Shown here in pieces: positions 36,101 to 45,449 of a stretch of 64,000 nt of DNA. Every line of letters starts with the position of its first letter. The stretch's first letter is position 1. The DNA is taken from positions 16,980,566 to 17,044,565 of the forward strand of contig NC_133658.1 in the NCBI RefSeq assembly GCF_037893015.1, read 5' to 3'. Source of the stretch: Macrotis lagotis (Eukaryota; Chordata; Mammalia; Peramelemorphia; Peramelidae). The notes under the pieces were generated by a model that saw only the letters and a list, made by a program, of their open reading frames with translations, did no database searches and was not told the DNA's origin. The translations under genes and the position numbers were made by a program.

Positions 36101-39053
36101 CCATTTCAGAGATGAAGAAACAGATGATCCAGGCAGTTGTGCTTTACCCCCATCACACACAGGAAGTACTGGATGCCAGTGGCTCCACCAGGTCTTGCTT
36201 CCATTCTAAACCCTAACCCCAAGCTCTTTCCCCACTAACACCTTAGAGCCTCTTCCGAAATGAGCTGTCACCGAAGCAAAATTTTCTGCACTATGGTGGC
36301 CACTCTACAATGTGCTGCCCCTCCAATGTCCACAAATGCCTTGGTGCTCTCTGCTTAATGGCTGAATGAAGCATTGATTCCTCTGGATCACCCCTAAATC
36401 AGGAAATTCAATGAACTGGGGTTTTGTAACATGGGATCACCTCCATTAAGGACCCAAGTTTGCTAGGATTTTGAGTCTACAAGAGAAAATCTCTGGTCTG
36501 AAGACCAGGCTAATGGAGATGCTCATCAAGCAGGTGGGTCAACAGTTGATCAATGCCTTTTTGTCCAGAATACTCAGGAACTGTCTACACCATCGCAGAG
36601 GAGACAAGGCCCTACCTACATCATGACAGGAACCAACCCAAGCTCAGCCCCTAGAGATTTTCAAGTATGGGATAATACTAGCTATTATTCACACATTACT
36701 GAGAAATCTGAAAGGGAATGCACCAATAACAGCCAGTCAGGTGGGGGCTACATTCCCAATTCCTAATCTGGTATAGCTTCCAGCAGTCTGAACATGAGGT
36801 CACACACCTCTGCAATGCAATGAAGTTTCACCTTACCCCAGTTATATACAAACAAGTTAACTGGAACTGTAGCATTGTTTAATGTCTGACTGAAATATGG
36901 AAAGGACATGTGCTTGAAGAAAACATTAAGGATAAATATAATCATTTCATTTTAATTGTTAAATTCAGGAGAAATAAAAGGGTGGGAGGGATTCAAAATC
37001 AACTATTAAAATTCCTTTTTCTTCTTTAGAATCAGAATAGGAAATTTTATTTGTACATTAAGCAATGATCTAGGGGAGAGACATCCCCGACGGCCTCACA
37101 AGACATCTAATCTCTTCCCCTCCGCTGTTCTAACATTCTCTAGCTGGATGCTGCTTGCCACCATCAACTGAGATCTCAGTCCAAAGAAGGCTATTTTGTG
37201 GGAGACCAGAGGACATGCCTGAGATGTCTGTGAACATTGACAGTTCTACTACTGATTAGTATAAAGTGCTAGAAAGATGTAAGGTATCCTGCTTGTCACC
37301 AAAGGGTCCCAGGTTGCCCTCAGGGAAGGCTCTACCTCCAGGTCCTTAGGAAACACTTTCCAGGAAAGGAAGAGCTCTGGCTGAAGACATACTTCCCCCA
37401 CCCACCCACCCCAAACAGGCTCTAAGGTCTAGTATAGGATCCTTAACTCATCTGCTTTGGTGGATTAGATGACTAGGGGGACTAAATAAATATTTGTTTA
37501 CTCAGAACTAAAAAAAAAATCACTTGCAGAATCAATAGTCATTTGGTTTTTTTTTCAACTCCGGGCTGAGGGAGCTGGGCAAGGAACTCAATTTCCCAGA
37601 GTGAGAAGTAGGAGGGGAGTAATTAAAAACATTATCTAGATCTCTTTTCAATCACTTTTCAAAGGTTCCTCCCTTCCATTTCCTACAATATGGCTTTCTG
37701 GCTAGCAGCACTCCCCTATCTCTAGTAAAGCTGGCTTCCCTTCCAGCAGGGTGAGGAGGGCCAGAGTGACCCTAAGCGGGCTCATGACTGGCCAGCGCCG
37801 TTCACAACTCCTTGAGACTGGCATAAAGGCCAACCATCGTTCACTGAATCTGGCCCCGTGTTCTCTGGCCTGCGGTCAAAGGGGAGTGACTATCTTACTT
37901 CGTTTTGTGAAGCAATGTTGTAATGAGTTTCCTTTTCAAGGCAAATCGAAAAATGATTTTGTTATGAAGGACAAAACAGAACAAAAACTTTTAAGAGAAA
38001 ATGTTAGCATTTCCCTTCAGATTATGGCCGAACTCAAAGGTAATAAGCAACAGATTCCTCTGGTTCTAGAGAAAAAGAGCGGACAAGTAGAGGGCAAGAG
38101 ATAAAGTCCTGCCTGGCGTCAGATTCGGTCATTTTTCTCATTTCTGATCCAAATGGGTCTCTGCTCTCATGGTCTTCAAGTGGTGTGGGGGGGGCACTGA
38201 GGAATCATTGTGATGGGGCCCCCCAAGGCATGAGGGCGTCTGTGGCATCCTCACTGGGTCCCTCGGGCACTGCGGCCGCCGGGCCGGCCGGGCCCCTCTG
38301 TGGCTCGCTGCTGCAGGAGGGGAAACTGAGGCAAGGGGTGGAGTGACGGGGGGGGGGGGGCTGCAAAATCGTTCTGATAAGGGACTGTGCCACGCACAGG
38401 GGCTTCGGCTGTGGTCCCGCGCACGCGCAGCCTCGGGGCTGAGCAGCCCCCCGAGTCCGGGGCAGTCCGGGGCCCCCCGAGTCCAGGGCAGCCCGCGAGG
38501 CCGGGGCAGGCCCCCCCGAGTCCGGGGCACCCCCCCCGCGAGGCCGCGGCCAAGGCGGGGCTGAAGCCGCACCCCCCCCCCCCGGCCCCCCCCCCCCCCC
38601 CCCCGGGCCCCGCCCCCCCGCCCTCCGCGCAGCGTCCAGGCTCAGTCACGTGAGGCCACGGCCACGGCCCGCGGGGGGGCATTCTGGAGGGAGGCGCCCC
38701 CCCCCGCCGGGCCCCCGGGCGCAGCCACAGGTGCGGAGCCCCAGGAGTGTCCGGGCCGGGCCTTGGGGTGCCCCCCGCCCCGCCCCGGCGCCCCCCGGGC
38801 CCCGGGCCCGCTCCCGGGCCGGAAGGGGCGGGCGGGCGGCTGCCACGGGCCGGCGCGGCCGTCCGTCGGGCCCGGAGCTCCGGCCGCGGGCCAATGGGCG
38901 CGCGCGGCGGCGGCGCGCTCCCACCCCCGCCGGGCCCCTCCGCCCATCCCCCCGGCACTCACTGTTGAGGCCCGCGGGCGGGGCCGGCGGCGGCTCGCCC
39001 TCGTTGTTGTTGTTGTTGTTGGGCGGCGGCGGCTCCACCAGCGGGGACGACAT
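24188..39053 (-). CDS. BNIP3L: BNIP3L (NIX) mitophagy receptor, complete spliced CDS
   Basis: BNIP3L is a BCL2/adenovirus E1B 19 kDa-interacting BH3-like protein of the outer mitochondrial membrane. It recruits LC3/GABARAP to remove mitochondria, for example in maturing reticulocytes and under hypoxia. Six coding exons (38963-39053, 31834-32023, 29058-29130, 25883-25986, 25573-25722, 24188-24236) total 657 bp, keep frame at every junction and end in TGA, giving 218 residues against 219 in human as I recall it. Visible parts: an Asn tract at residues 12-17; the LC3-interacting motif W33-V-E-L36 after S31/S32; an acidic Ser-rich middle; the V137-DWVSDW region used for mitophagy; and a C-terminal membrane anchor at about 187-207 with the [13 protein letters not shown] dimerisation pattern, followed by a short [11 protein letters not shown] tail. 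Small differences from the remembered human protein include Q134-K-S-V137, I194 and A212. All key motifs are intact, so this looks functional. Confidence 0.97.
24520..24735 (-). repeat. CORE-SINE in BNIP3L intron 5
   Basis: 'ttttcagtcctatgtgaccc', 'gatgaggaaactgaggcaaa', then ccaaccactggatcatctc. Confidence 0.8.
25066..25131 (-). repeat. WSINE-type SINE, 5'-truncated
   Basis: Only the tail third is present: tttttggcaaggcaaagggg to ggtcacacagcta, ending abruptly. Confidence 0.8.
25573..25722 (-). CDS. BNIP3L: BNIP3L coding exon 5 (membrane anchor)
   Basis: This 150 bp exon encodes [20 protein letters not shown], a basic MKKGGIF linker and most of the transmembrane helix ([17 protein letters not shown]). 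The Ser195-His196 pair and the Gly/Ala face form the known homodimer interface of the BNIP3/BNIP3L family. Acceptor CAG is at 25723-25725 and donor GTGAGT at 25572. Confidence 0.96.
25883..25986 (-). CDS. BNIP3L: BNIP3L coding exon 4
   Basis: This 104 bp exon encodes residues 119-152 plus two bases of Lys153: an acidic [15 protein letters not shown] helix, then [20 protein letters not shown]. The DWVSDW segment belongs to the region reported as essential for NIX-driven mitophagy, next to the BH3-like stretch. Donor GTGAGT follows. Intron 4 to the next exon is only 160 bp. Confidence 0.95.
26985..27150 (+). repeat. WSINE-type SINE in BNIP3L intron 3
   Basis: Reads 'gggacaggtaggtggcacag' to 'ccactgccttgcaaaaatcc' and an aataataataaataaat tail. 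Confidence 0.9.
27865..27990 (-). repeat. MIR-family SINE
   Basis: 'ctcattttacaggaggaagt', then cagtgacttgcccaaggtca and cacagctagtaggaa. Confidence 0.65.
29058..29130 (-). CDS. BNIP3L: BNIP3L coding exon 3
   Basis: This 73 bp exon has a C-rich polypyrimidine tract and acceptor CAG immediately upstream and donor GTACCT downstream. It encodes [20 protein letters not shown] then DHSSQ, ending on a codon boundary after residue 118. The human equivalent has VEM where this has VDM. Confidence 0.95.
29131..31833 (-). other. BNIP3L: BNIP3L intron 2
   Basis: This 2.7 kb GT-AG intron contains MIR-like remnants (about 29640-29770, 30160-30330, 30630-30730, 31540-31640) and G-runs at about 31513-31530. 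No young SINE is present. Confidence 0.8.
31834..32023 (-). CDS. BNIP3L: BNIP3L coding exon 2 (LIR motif)
   Basis: The 190 bp exon begins after CTCAACAG and completes Ser31, then reads [18 protein letters not shown] and continues through [20 protein letters not shown] to GSSHCD. The WVEL tetrapeptide is the LC3-interacting region, and its flanking serines are phosphorylation sites in the human protein. The end matches donor GTAAAA at 31833. Homology to human BNIP3L is near identical outside the Asn/Gly-rich segment. Confidence 0.96.
33103..33157. repeat. (AT)n microsatellite, ~27 units
   Basis: A pure TA run in BNIP3L intron 1. Confidence 0.95.
33255..33417 (-). repeat. WSINE-type SINE in BNIP3L intron 1
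   Basis: Reverse copy from aagtttttgcaaggcagtgg to gtgccacctagatgcccc. Confidence 0.9.
33440..33800 (+). repeat. marsupial L1 3' end in BNIP3L intron 1
   Basis: 'ggaaattgagtggatgccca', 'ataatgagcaggatcatttc', 'cactgtacatagtaacacca', 'tagctattctcagcaatac' and a final ctggatgcagagcaagcct follow the conserved ORF2-to-3'UTR order. It is antisense to the gene. Confidence 0.75.
34400..37740. other. intron 1 interior without recognised genes or young repeats
   Basis: Mostly unique, A/T-leaning sequence. Apart from one MIR-like segment (about 36080-36240) I can assign nothing in it. Confidence 0.6.
38646..38653. promoter_or_regulatory. TCACGTGA palindrome (CLEAR/E-box-like) in BNIP3L intron 1
   Basis: A perfect TCACGTGA palindrome lies about 310 bp inside intron 1, within the CpG island. 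It matches the core of the E-box bound by USF, MITF, TFE3 and TFEB. TFEB-family factors control autophagy and lysosome genes, which would suit a mitophagy receptor, but no binding evidence can be read from sequence. Confidence 0.4.
38963..39053 (-). CDS. BNIP3L: BNIP3L coding exon 1
   Basis: This exon encodes residues 1-30 plus the first base of codon 31: Met-Ser-Ser, a Pro run, six Asn codons written as a GTT repeat on the plus strand, and a Pro/Ala-rich stretch ending AGLN. The ATG has A at -3. The donor GTGAGT follows at 38962. The N-terminus differs from human mostly in the length of the Asn and Pro tracts, as expected for slippage-prone codons. The same frame stays open for 249 codons upstream of this ATG (see findings). 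Confidence 0.95.
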
Positions 39054-39090
39054 GGTCGGGCGGCCCGGGCGGCGCGGCGGGAGCTGGGGA

Positions 39091-39120
39091 GGCGGCGGCG
39101 GCGGCGGCGGCGGCGGCGGC
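39091..39120. repeat. (GGC)10 triplet repeat in the BNIP3L 5' region
   Basis: Ten uninterrupted GGC triplets on the plus strand (GCC in the BNIP3L sense) sit 38-67 bases upstream of the start codon, probably within the 5'UTR. Degenerate GGCTCC units follow. Confidence 0.85.
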
Positions 39121-39182
39121 TCGGGCTCCGGCTCCGGCTCTCGGGCGGCAGCACAACAAGCCCAGGCCCCCGCCCCCTCGGC

Positions 39183-39239
39183 TGCGCAGGCGCAGCCCCC
39201 ACCCCGGGCCGTGACGTCAGGGCCCGCCCCGAGCACGTG
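39183..39239 (-). promoter_or_regulatory. BNIP3L: BNIP3L core promoter elements: NRF1-type, CRE and CACGTG/HRE sites
   Basis: Within 190 bp upstream of the ATG are TGCGCAGGCGCA (39183-39194, NRF1 consensus), palindromic TGACGTCA (39212-39219, CRE/ATF) and CACGTG (39234-39239). CACGTG contains the ACGTG core of a hypoxia-response element on both strands. BNIP3L is an established HIF-1 target and a mitochondrial gene, so both site types fit. Function here is inferred from motif matches only. Confidence 0.6.
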
Positions 39240-39312
39240 ACCACAACACTGCCCGCCGGCCATGTGATAGGAGCGGGCGCGCACGGAGGCGCCGAGGCCC
39301 CGCCCCGCGCTC

Positions 39313-39372
39313 CGGCCCCGCCCCCCGCGCGCCGGCCCCGCCCCCCGCGCGCCGGCCCCGCCCCGCGCCGCC
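39313..39372. repeat. GC minisatellite, 20 bp unit, three copies
   Basis: Three near-identical units of the form cggccccgccccccgcgcgc lie upstream of the BNIP3L promoter. Each unit carries a GC box, so the array is also a cluster of Sp1/KLF-type sites. Confidence 0.8.
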
Positions 39373-39476
39373 CCGCCCCGGGGAATCGGGGCTCCGAGGA
39401 CCCGAATGCGAGGCCCGCCGCAGCTCCGGAGGGGCCCCGGGGGGAGGGTCCGGGGGTCCGGGGCGGCCGAGGGCCA

Positions 39477-39620
39477 CGCTGCCCCCGGCTCCCCCGCTGC
39501 CCCCGGCTCCCCCGCTGCCCCCCGGCTCCCCCGCTGCCCCCGGCCGTCCCGGGCCCCCGCTGCCCCCCCGGCCGTCCCGGGCCCCCGTTGCCCCCCGCTG
39601 CCCCCGGCCGTCCCGGGCCC
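39477..39620. repeat. C-rich minisatellite (ctgcccccggct type units)
   Basis: Four units of about 17-18 bp (ctgcccccggctccccc) grade into three longer units containing ggccgtcccgggccccc. The array is purely C/G-rich and has strong G-quadruplex potential on the minus strand. Confidence 0.75.
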
Positions 39621-40805
39621 GGCCCGGGAGGGCAACAACATTGCAGAAACCCGCTGGCGCAGGCGCACGGACCGGGGCAGAGGCCGGTCCAGGGCTCGGA
39701 CCCGAGAGCGCGGGGCGGGCCGAGCCGGCCTAGTGGCCAGGAACGGGGCGATGATCAGGACTGGGGGGCCTAGGTCAAGAAGGACCGTCTGGGGGGCCAC
39801 AGTGAAGGCTGCTCCGGACCTGTAGTCTCAGAGCCTAGCAGCTCTGAGCCCCCACCGCAAGCCCCTTTGCCTCAGTTTCCTCCCCTGTAAAACGAGCTGG
39901 AGAAATGACCCATCACTAAACCCCAAAGGGAGCACGAGAGCTCTCCGATGGCGCCTGTCTGGCTTGTAGTTATCCCCACGGTTTCCTATAAAGGATGGAT
40001 TTTCACTTGGTGCCCAATGCGATGTGTCATCGGACCCCAAAAAGCTAACGGGATCTTGGAGCGGTCCAGATGAGGGGCCGCTCCCTCCATCCGCAGTCCT
40101 ACACAGACTGCTTTAGAGAAATGTGTTCAGTTCGGGACTGGCCACCCCAGGTGACCACATCCCCCGGGGCAGGCCCGGAGGGAGATGGCCATGTCAAACA
40201 CTCCTTGTGAACTGGTGGAAGGAGCTGGGGATACTGGACCTGGGGCAAAGACCTGGGGAAGGGAATCACTTTTCCAATATTTGAAAAATACATCGAAGGC
40301 AAAATAAAATTTGACTGGCTCAAAGAAAAGAGACTGGACCCATAGGCCTAAGTTCCAAGGTGGCAGACTTTCCTTTAACATAAAAAAGGGAAAGCAGTGG
40401 GGTGGGTCAAAGTTGCCATCACTAAACATAAGCTCCCAGAGAATAGGGACTGTCTGCCTTTGTCTGGTCTCCAGTGACTAGCACTAAAGTGACTTATGCC
40501 CAGTGATGAGTGGGAGTTAAACTGAATGAAAGTGGCTGCATGGACACTGGCAGGGCCACAAGAGACTGGATTTATCCTTCAGCTCCAAATGGATCTCATT
40601 AACCCCAAGTCTTTCTTTTCAGACCAAGAGTTTGCCATTCCAGAGAACAGTAGAGAGACTATGAGGGAATATGACAGGCACACACTGGCTTGCCAAAAAC
40701 TACAAACAATCTTAGGCTTCAGTAAGACCAGTATTGGCCAAATCTAGGTAGGTGAGTTTTGCTGCTGCTGCCTTCCACCCTGGCCAGACCATACTCAACT
40801 TGTTT

Positions 40806-41095
40806 CAGGCAGCTAGGTGGTGCAGTGGGTAAGAGCCCAGGCCCTAGAGTCAGCCTCAGATACCTAACACTCAGTGACCTTGAGCAAGTCACTTAACCCT
40901 AATTGCCTCAAATCCACAGCCATTTCCAGTTGACACCACTGGACCCAGATGACTGTAGAAGTGAGACTGGAGACTCTGTGCAGCTCCCCACTCCTTCACT
41001 CAAATCCAATTCACTTGCTTCTCACAGCATCGCCTCTCTGACATCATGGTCTTCTTCAAGCATGAAGAACAAACACCATCAACTCAGCATAGTAT
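40806..41095 (+). repeat. composite marsupial SINE, full-length
   Basis: The tRNA-like head is caggcagctaggtggtgcag, followed by ttgcctcaaatccacagcca, then 'ccactggacccagatgactg', 'actcaaatccaattcacttg' and 'gacatcatggtcttcttcaa' to the end. This is the reference copy used for the fragments elsewhere. Confidence 0.8.
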
Positions 41096-41145
41096 TTAAA
41101 CAAAGCAGGGAGTAACAAAACCAAACAATATTTTAAAAAGCTCAT

Positions 41146-41270
41146 TCTAGGGACAGCTGGGTGGTAGGGCCCTGACTTAGGAGGACCTAAGTTCAAATCT
41201 GACCTCAGACAATTATCTAGCTGTGTGACCTTGGGCAAGTCACTTAACTTTTGCCTTACAAAAAGACCAT
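41146..41270 (+). repeat. WSINE-type SINE with a head deletion
   Basis: 'gggacagctgggtggtaggg' runs directly into ccctgacttaggaggacc. The tail is complete. Confidence 0.85.
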
Positions 41271-41632
41271 TCTACTATTTATGTACAGAGCATGTGGAAA
41301 AAGAGAGCAGGGAAATTAACTGGGGGCGTAATTGTCAGAATGAGAAACTAGGGCCTCATACTCGATTGGAAATGGAGGTATGGATGAACTTTAATGACTG
41401 ACTGGGTGTGGAAGGTGAGGAAGAAAAGTCAAATGAGTCAGGAGGTCTGTTGCCTGGCTGTTCCTAGCAGCAGCCCTGTCACAGACAGAAATGGGGAAGT
41501 TAAGAGGGGGAACCCACTTGGTGGAGGTGACTGAGAGGGCTAGGAATTCAGGTTTGCATGTCCTGTGTATGAGATGCCACTGTGACAGCCAGGTAGAGAT
41601 CTATTCATTAGAAAGCTGGAATTAGGGGGCAG

Positions 41633-41770
41633 CTAGGTGGCACAGTGGATAGAGCACTGACCCTGGAGTCAGGAGGACCCAAGTTCAAATATGGTTTCAG
41701 ACATTTAATACATACTTAGCTATGTGACCTTGGGCAAGTCACTTAACCCCACTTGCAAAAAAAAGTTAGA
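41633..41770 (+). repeat. WSINE-type SINE
   Basis: Reads ggggcagctaggtggcacag to taaccccacttgcaaaaaaa. Confidence 0.9.
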
Positions 41771-42544
41771 ACTTGAGAAATAGGTCAAACTGGATGTAGA
41801 GATCTTGGAGGCATAAAGTCAAAGGCAAAAGTTGGAGCCATTCAAGTGGCTGAAATTCAAGTCATTTATTAAGGTATATAGAGAGGAAAATTACCTATCC
41901 AAGATAGAGAGGAAAAAGGAAAGAAATTCAAGAATTGTAATAAATGGCAATTTAGAGTTTATAAAAAAAATTGAGGCTTACAACAACTCCATGGGGTAGA
42001 GGCCACAAGCGTTATTTTGGGCCGGAAAGGTCAAGGAGAACGTGTGAATAAGAAATTAAGATGGACCATGAGGTTTGAATGATGACTGATTTCAGGTGAC
42101 CTAGTCACAGGATAGAGGAGCCCTGGGGCTCTAGAGAGACATCTAGTGTTACCAATGGGAATATCATTTGGGGATTATTTTTCCCCCTTTTCTTTTTATA
42201 GCATTTATTACTCAAGAATGTGTTAGGCCAGTACCCCAAGTGTTTACTTCTGATCGATTTCTTCAAGAATATGTTTTTATTAAAATTTTATGTCCTGAGT
42301 TTGAAACTGAAATAAACCCAATAATTGCTAACTTGGAGGATATTATAATGCTGTTGTTGCTTGTCCTTCATTCTCAAAGATCAAGGATTTTTATATGTTC
42401 AAAGTGTGAATGCTCCATAGTTTGACTTTTTCTTTTGTCTAAGGATTTTTGCTGCTAGTTTTTGGAAATGACTTGTTCCCAAATTTTACTTGAGGTTATG
42501 GTAGCAATTAAGGTGAATTGAGAGACAAAGTTCTGAACATCTTC

Positions 42545-42745
42545 CAATTATGAGCAATGCCTAGGTGTCAGAATGGATAAAGAGAAGAGTTGAAAGTCAG
42601 GGAGCCTCAACTTCCCGAGTTCAAATCTAACCACATACAAGTAGGTACTAGCTGTATGACCCTGCACAAGTCACTTCAACCTTTTTGCCTCAGTAAAGAA
42701 CAAAGAAATGGCCAACTCCACCAGTATTTCTACAGTAAAACCCCC
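42545..42745 (+). repeat. CORE-SINE, diverged
   Basis: 'tgcctaggtgtcagaatgga', 'gtatgaccctgcacaagtca', then 'aaatggccaactccaccagt' and aaaacccccaaaaggg. Confidence 0.65.
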
Positions 42746-43189
42746 AAAAGGGACAACAAAACAGCAAAGACCACAATGGGAAAAGAGATGAAAGGCTTCA
42801 CCTGATAACTAAAGACATTAAGGGGGGAGGGGACTGACAAGGTCTTTTATAATAATTAGCAAGATGATAGAACAAAATCTTGAACAGCATGGGTGTGTCT
42901 TCTGATTGGTTGGCAAAGGAAGTCAAAGAATTAAAATGACATTATTTGCATCTCCCTATTGACCATCCTCCCCCCACCTCTTCCCTTCTTCCCCACCCAA
43001 CCACAGCAAAAGCATATAATTGAGTTAGGAGACAATGTTCTGTCCTTGAAGAGGACCTTAGCATTAGGGAGGTTTTACTGTGACAAGCACTTGAAAAGGA
43101 TTTGAGTGGGGGTGGGGGGCTGTACTAAATCACCAATCTCATTTTCTCTTCTGGGTCCTCTGGCCAGATATGAATCAGGATGACTGGAG

Positions 43190-43291
43190 AAGGTCCTGGA
43201 TGAGAGGCAATCCCAGGCAACTGTCTGAGGGTGGATTTGAACTTAGGTCCTTGTGGCTCCAAGGCCAGCACTCTATCCACTGGGCCATCTC
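43190..43291 (-). repeat. SINE fragment (CORE/WSINE tail)
   Basis: 'ctgtctgagggtggatttga', acttaggtccttgtggctcc, then ctctatccactgggccatct. Confidence 0.6.
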
Positions 43292-43804
43292 AAAGGTTCT
43301 AGGGTTATGGGATAAACCTTACAGGAGTCAGGAATTTCTAAGACAGTTTACATTGATGAGATCTGAAGGTGGGTGATGGGTGGGACTACAAAGGTGGAGA
43401 ATATTACAAGATAAAAAGCTTAACCTTTATCCAAATTTCTCTTGGGATGCAGGTAGTTGGGTAAAATTTACAAAGGGAAGGAACTTAGAAAAAGAAGATT
43501 AAATCTAGTTTAAGTCTTAGCAAAATAGAATTAAAATCAATTTTCAATTTTTCTTGAGCTGAATATCTCGGCCCTGCTCAAGGATCATTAATACTTATTA
43601 TATGGCGCAACCAATGAGAATACCATCTGGTTTATGAGAGCTTGTATTATGGCTATGGATCAGCATGTCACTTGCTTATGAACCTAGTGAACGCTTATCA
43701 CTACTGAGCTATATAAATTGTTTCGACTCCATGTTCTTTGAGGACTGATTAAATATTGGCATGGTAGCATGACATCATGATTTTCCAATATTGTAAAAAA
43801 AAAA

Positions 43805-44012
43805 ATAATAGCATTTATATTGGTGCTTTGAGGTTTACAAATGCCTCATTTTATCCTCACAACAATTTTGAAAGGGAAGTGCTATTATTATCTTCTCTTT
43901 ACAAAAAAGGAAAATGAACCAGACAAGGTCAAGTGACTTGCCTCAGGTTGCTAGCAAATGTGTTCGGTCGATTTTAAATTAAGGGTATTCACTGTGCCAC
44001 TCATCTACCTCT
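43805..44012 (-). repeat. MIR-family SINE
   Basis: 'tagcatttatattggtgctt', 'cctcattttatcctcacaac', 'ggtcaagtgacttgcctcag', then cactgtgccactcatctacc. Confidence 0.7.
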
Positions 44013-45440
44013 AAATATTGTCATTTTGAAGACAGTGATGTGCATAAGGCTTTGCTGTTACTAGAGAAGACCCTAAGTTTTGGAAGGAAGATGTCAGAAA
44101 AAGTTTTGGATGATAATGGAAAAAAAGATAAGATATAATAAGATTGTCCAACTAGGAATGACTCATCAATTCACTACAGATGTGGTATGTGAATTACCAC
44201 CATCATGTGAATGGGACAAATGACTAGAAAGAATTCAGAGAGAGAACTTTGGACATTAGCCCACACCATATCAGGTGGAGGAAGTATTTAATGACGGCTC
44301 TGATGAGTAAAGGGGGAATCACAGCATAGCAGCTGCGGATCAAGTTTTAAAATACATTTGAATTTTCCCTATTCAGGATCAGGAAAGATTTTGGTCGGCA
44401 GAAACAGTCCATTCAAGTGTGAGAAATGCAAAATCTATACTCTATTAGTCAAAGGTATTGTCTCTCCTTGTGCCTAGAGGTTCAAGTTGTGATCCTTGAA
44501 CTAGGGAATGGTTTAGGTCATCTAATGGAAGTGAGGGAGTCATTAGAATCAGTGCAAGACATAAAATCAGTCCCTCACCATAAAGGGTCACAAGAGTGGA
44601 GCCAGTTCACTTGAATCATAGAAGTATGAGAGATAAAAAAAATGATATGACCTCTGATTACAGTGTACTAGTTCTGATTTTATGTGTATTAATTTTATAA
44701 TTGAGTCTGCATCTCCCTGGTTTCTGCTTAGCTGGGGAATCCAACTGAGCCTACTTTTTTCCAGGCTTTAAGGTGAGTACAGAAATCCAACTGAGTCACC
44801 TAAAGGTTAGTTTAGTTTAAAAGAAAGGTTGTAATCTCTCTTTCCATGACAGTATACCCTACTGGACATCCATTTGTTGGTCTTCCCCCAAGTTACCATC
44901 CTTAAAAGAGATGGTCTGTCTTTTTCTATTTCTGTGCAGATTTTATCTCTTCTAAGGACACAACATAGCAAGTCTGTGCTTACCAAAGACTATAAATGGA
45001 TTATAATAATGTAATAAACATTTCTTAATTGTTTGAGAGTGGCATGATCTTCCACACCTAAAAGTCCAGTTCACCTTTCCCCAACTGCAGTCAATTGTGA
45101 TATACCCCAACCACCCAGAACCTCCTTTCCTATGTTTCGACAAAGAAGACTTTCCCCATCCTTTTGGGGTCCCTGGCTTTGCTGAGGTGGCTAGGTGATT
45201 CAGTTTGTTAACAGTTATATGCAACACTGTTAACAAACTTAACTTGCCAGGAAAACTTGCCTCAGTGTCATTTTACTCATCAATGAACCTTCCTCTGAAT
45301 GTGATCAAGGAAAAAAGTCCATTGAATCAGAAAGAAAAGCTCTGCCAAACAAAGATAAAGATAGTCATGGCAGAAGAATGCTACTAGTCCAAATTAGAAA
45401 CTGTCTTGGGAAGAATAGGAAACTAGAATTACCAAGTGTC
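44013..45440. other. intergenic, nothing recognised
   Basis: No repeat family or coding similarity could be assigned to this stretch. Confidence 0.5.
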
Positions 45441-45449
45441 ATTAAAACT

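Larger units (their letters stand above)
32024..38962 (-). other. BNIP3L: BNIP3L intron 1
   Basis: This 6.9 kb GT-AG intron begins in the CpG island. It holds a WSINE at 33255-33417, an L1 3' end at about 33440-33800, a long AT microsatellite at 33103-33157, and weak MIR-like segments near 32545-32705, 34015-34150 and 36080-36240. The 34.4-37.7 kb part has no young repeat. The short open frames, including one of 117 codons at 37751-38104, match no protein I know. I see no alternative first exon. Confidence 0.8.
38200..39790. promoter_or_regulatory. BNIP3L: CpG island spanning the BNIP3L promoter, exon 1 and early intron 1
   Basis: Sequence becomes extremely G+C-rich and CpG-dense from about 38.2 to 39.8 kb, with GC boxes throughout, and exon 1 lies in the middle. 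This is the expected housekeeping and stress-responsive promoter type. It carries long C-runs (38568-38605 region), a GGC triplet run at 39091-39120 that falls in the 5'UTR or core promoter, and two GC minisatellites upstream. No clear TATA box is visible. Transcription start is inferred to lie between about 39060 and 39230. Confidence 0.9.

Noticed and set aside
37751-38104. A 117-codon plus-strand frame antisense within BNIP3L intron 1
   Set aside because: No known domain or homologue recognised. A single short frame without other gene signals.
38251-39825. Several long open frames on both strands across the BNIP3L CpG island
   Set aside because: Apart from the true exon 1, they are GC-rich shadows with Pro/Gly/Ala/Arg-only composition and no match to known proteins.
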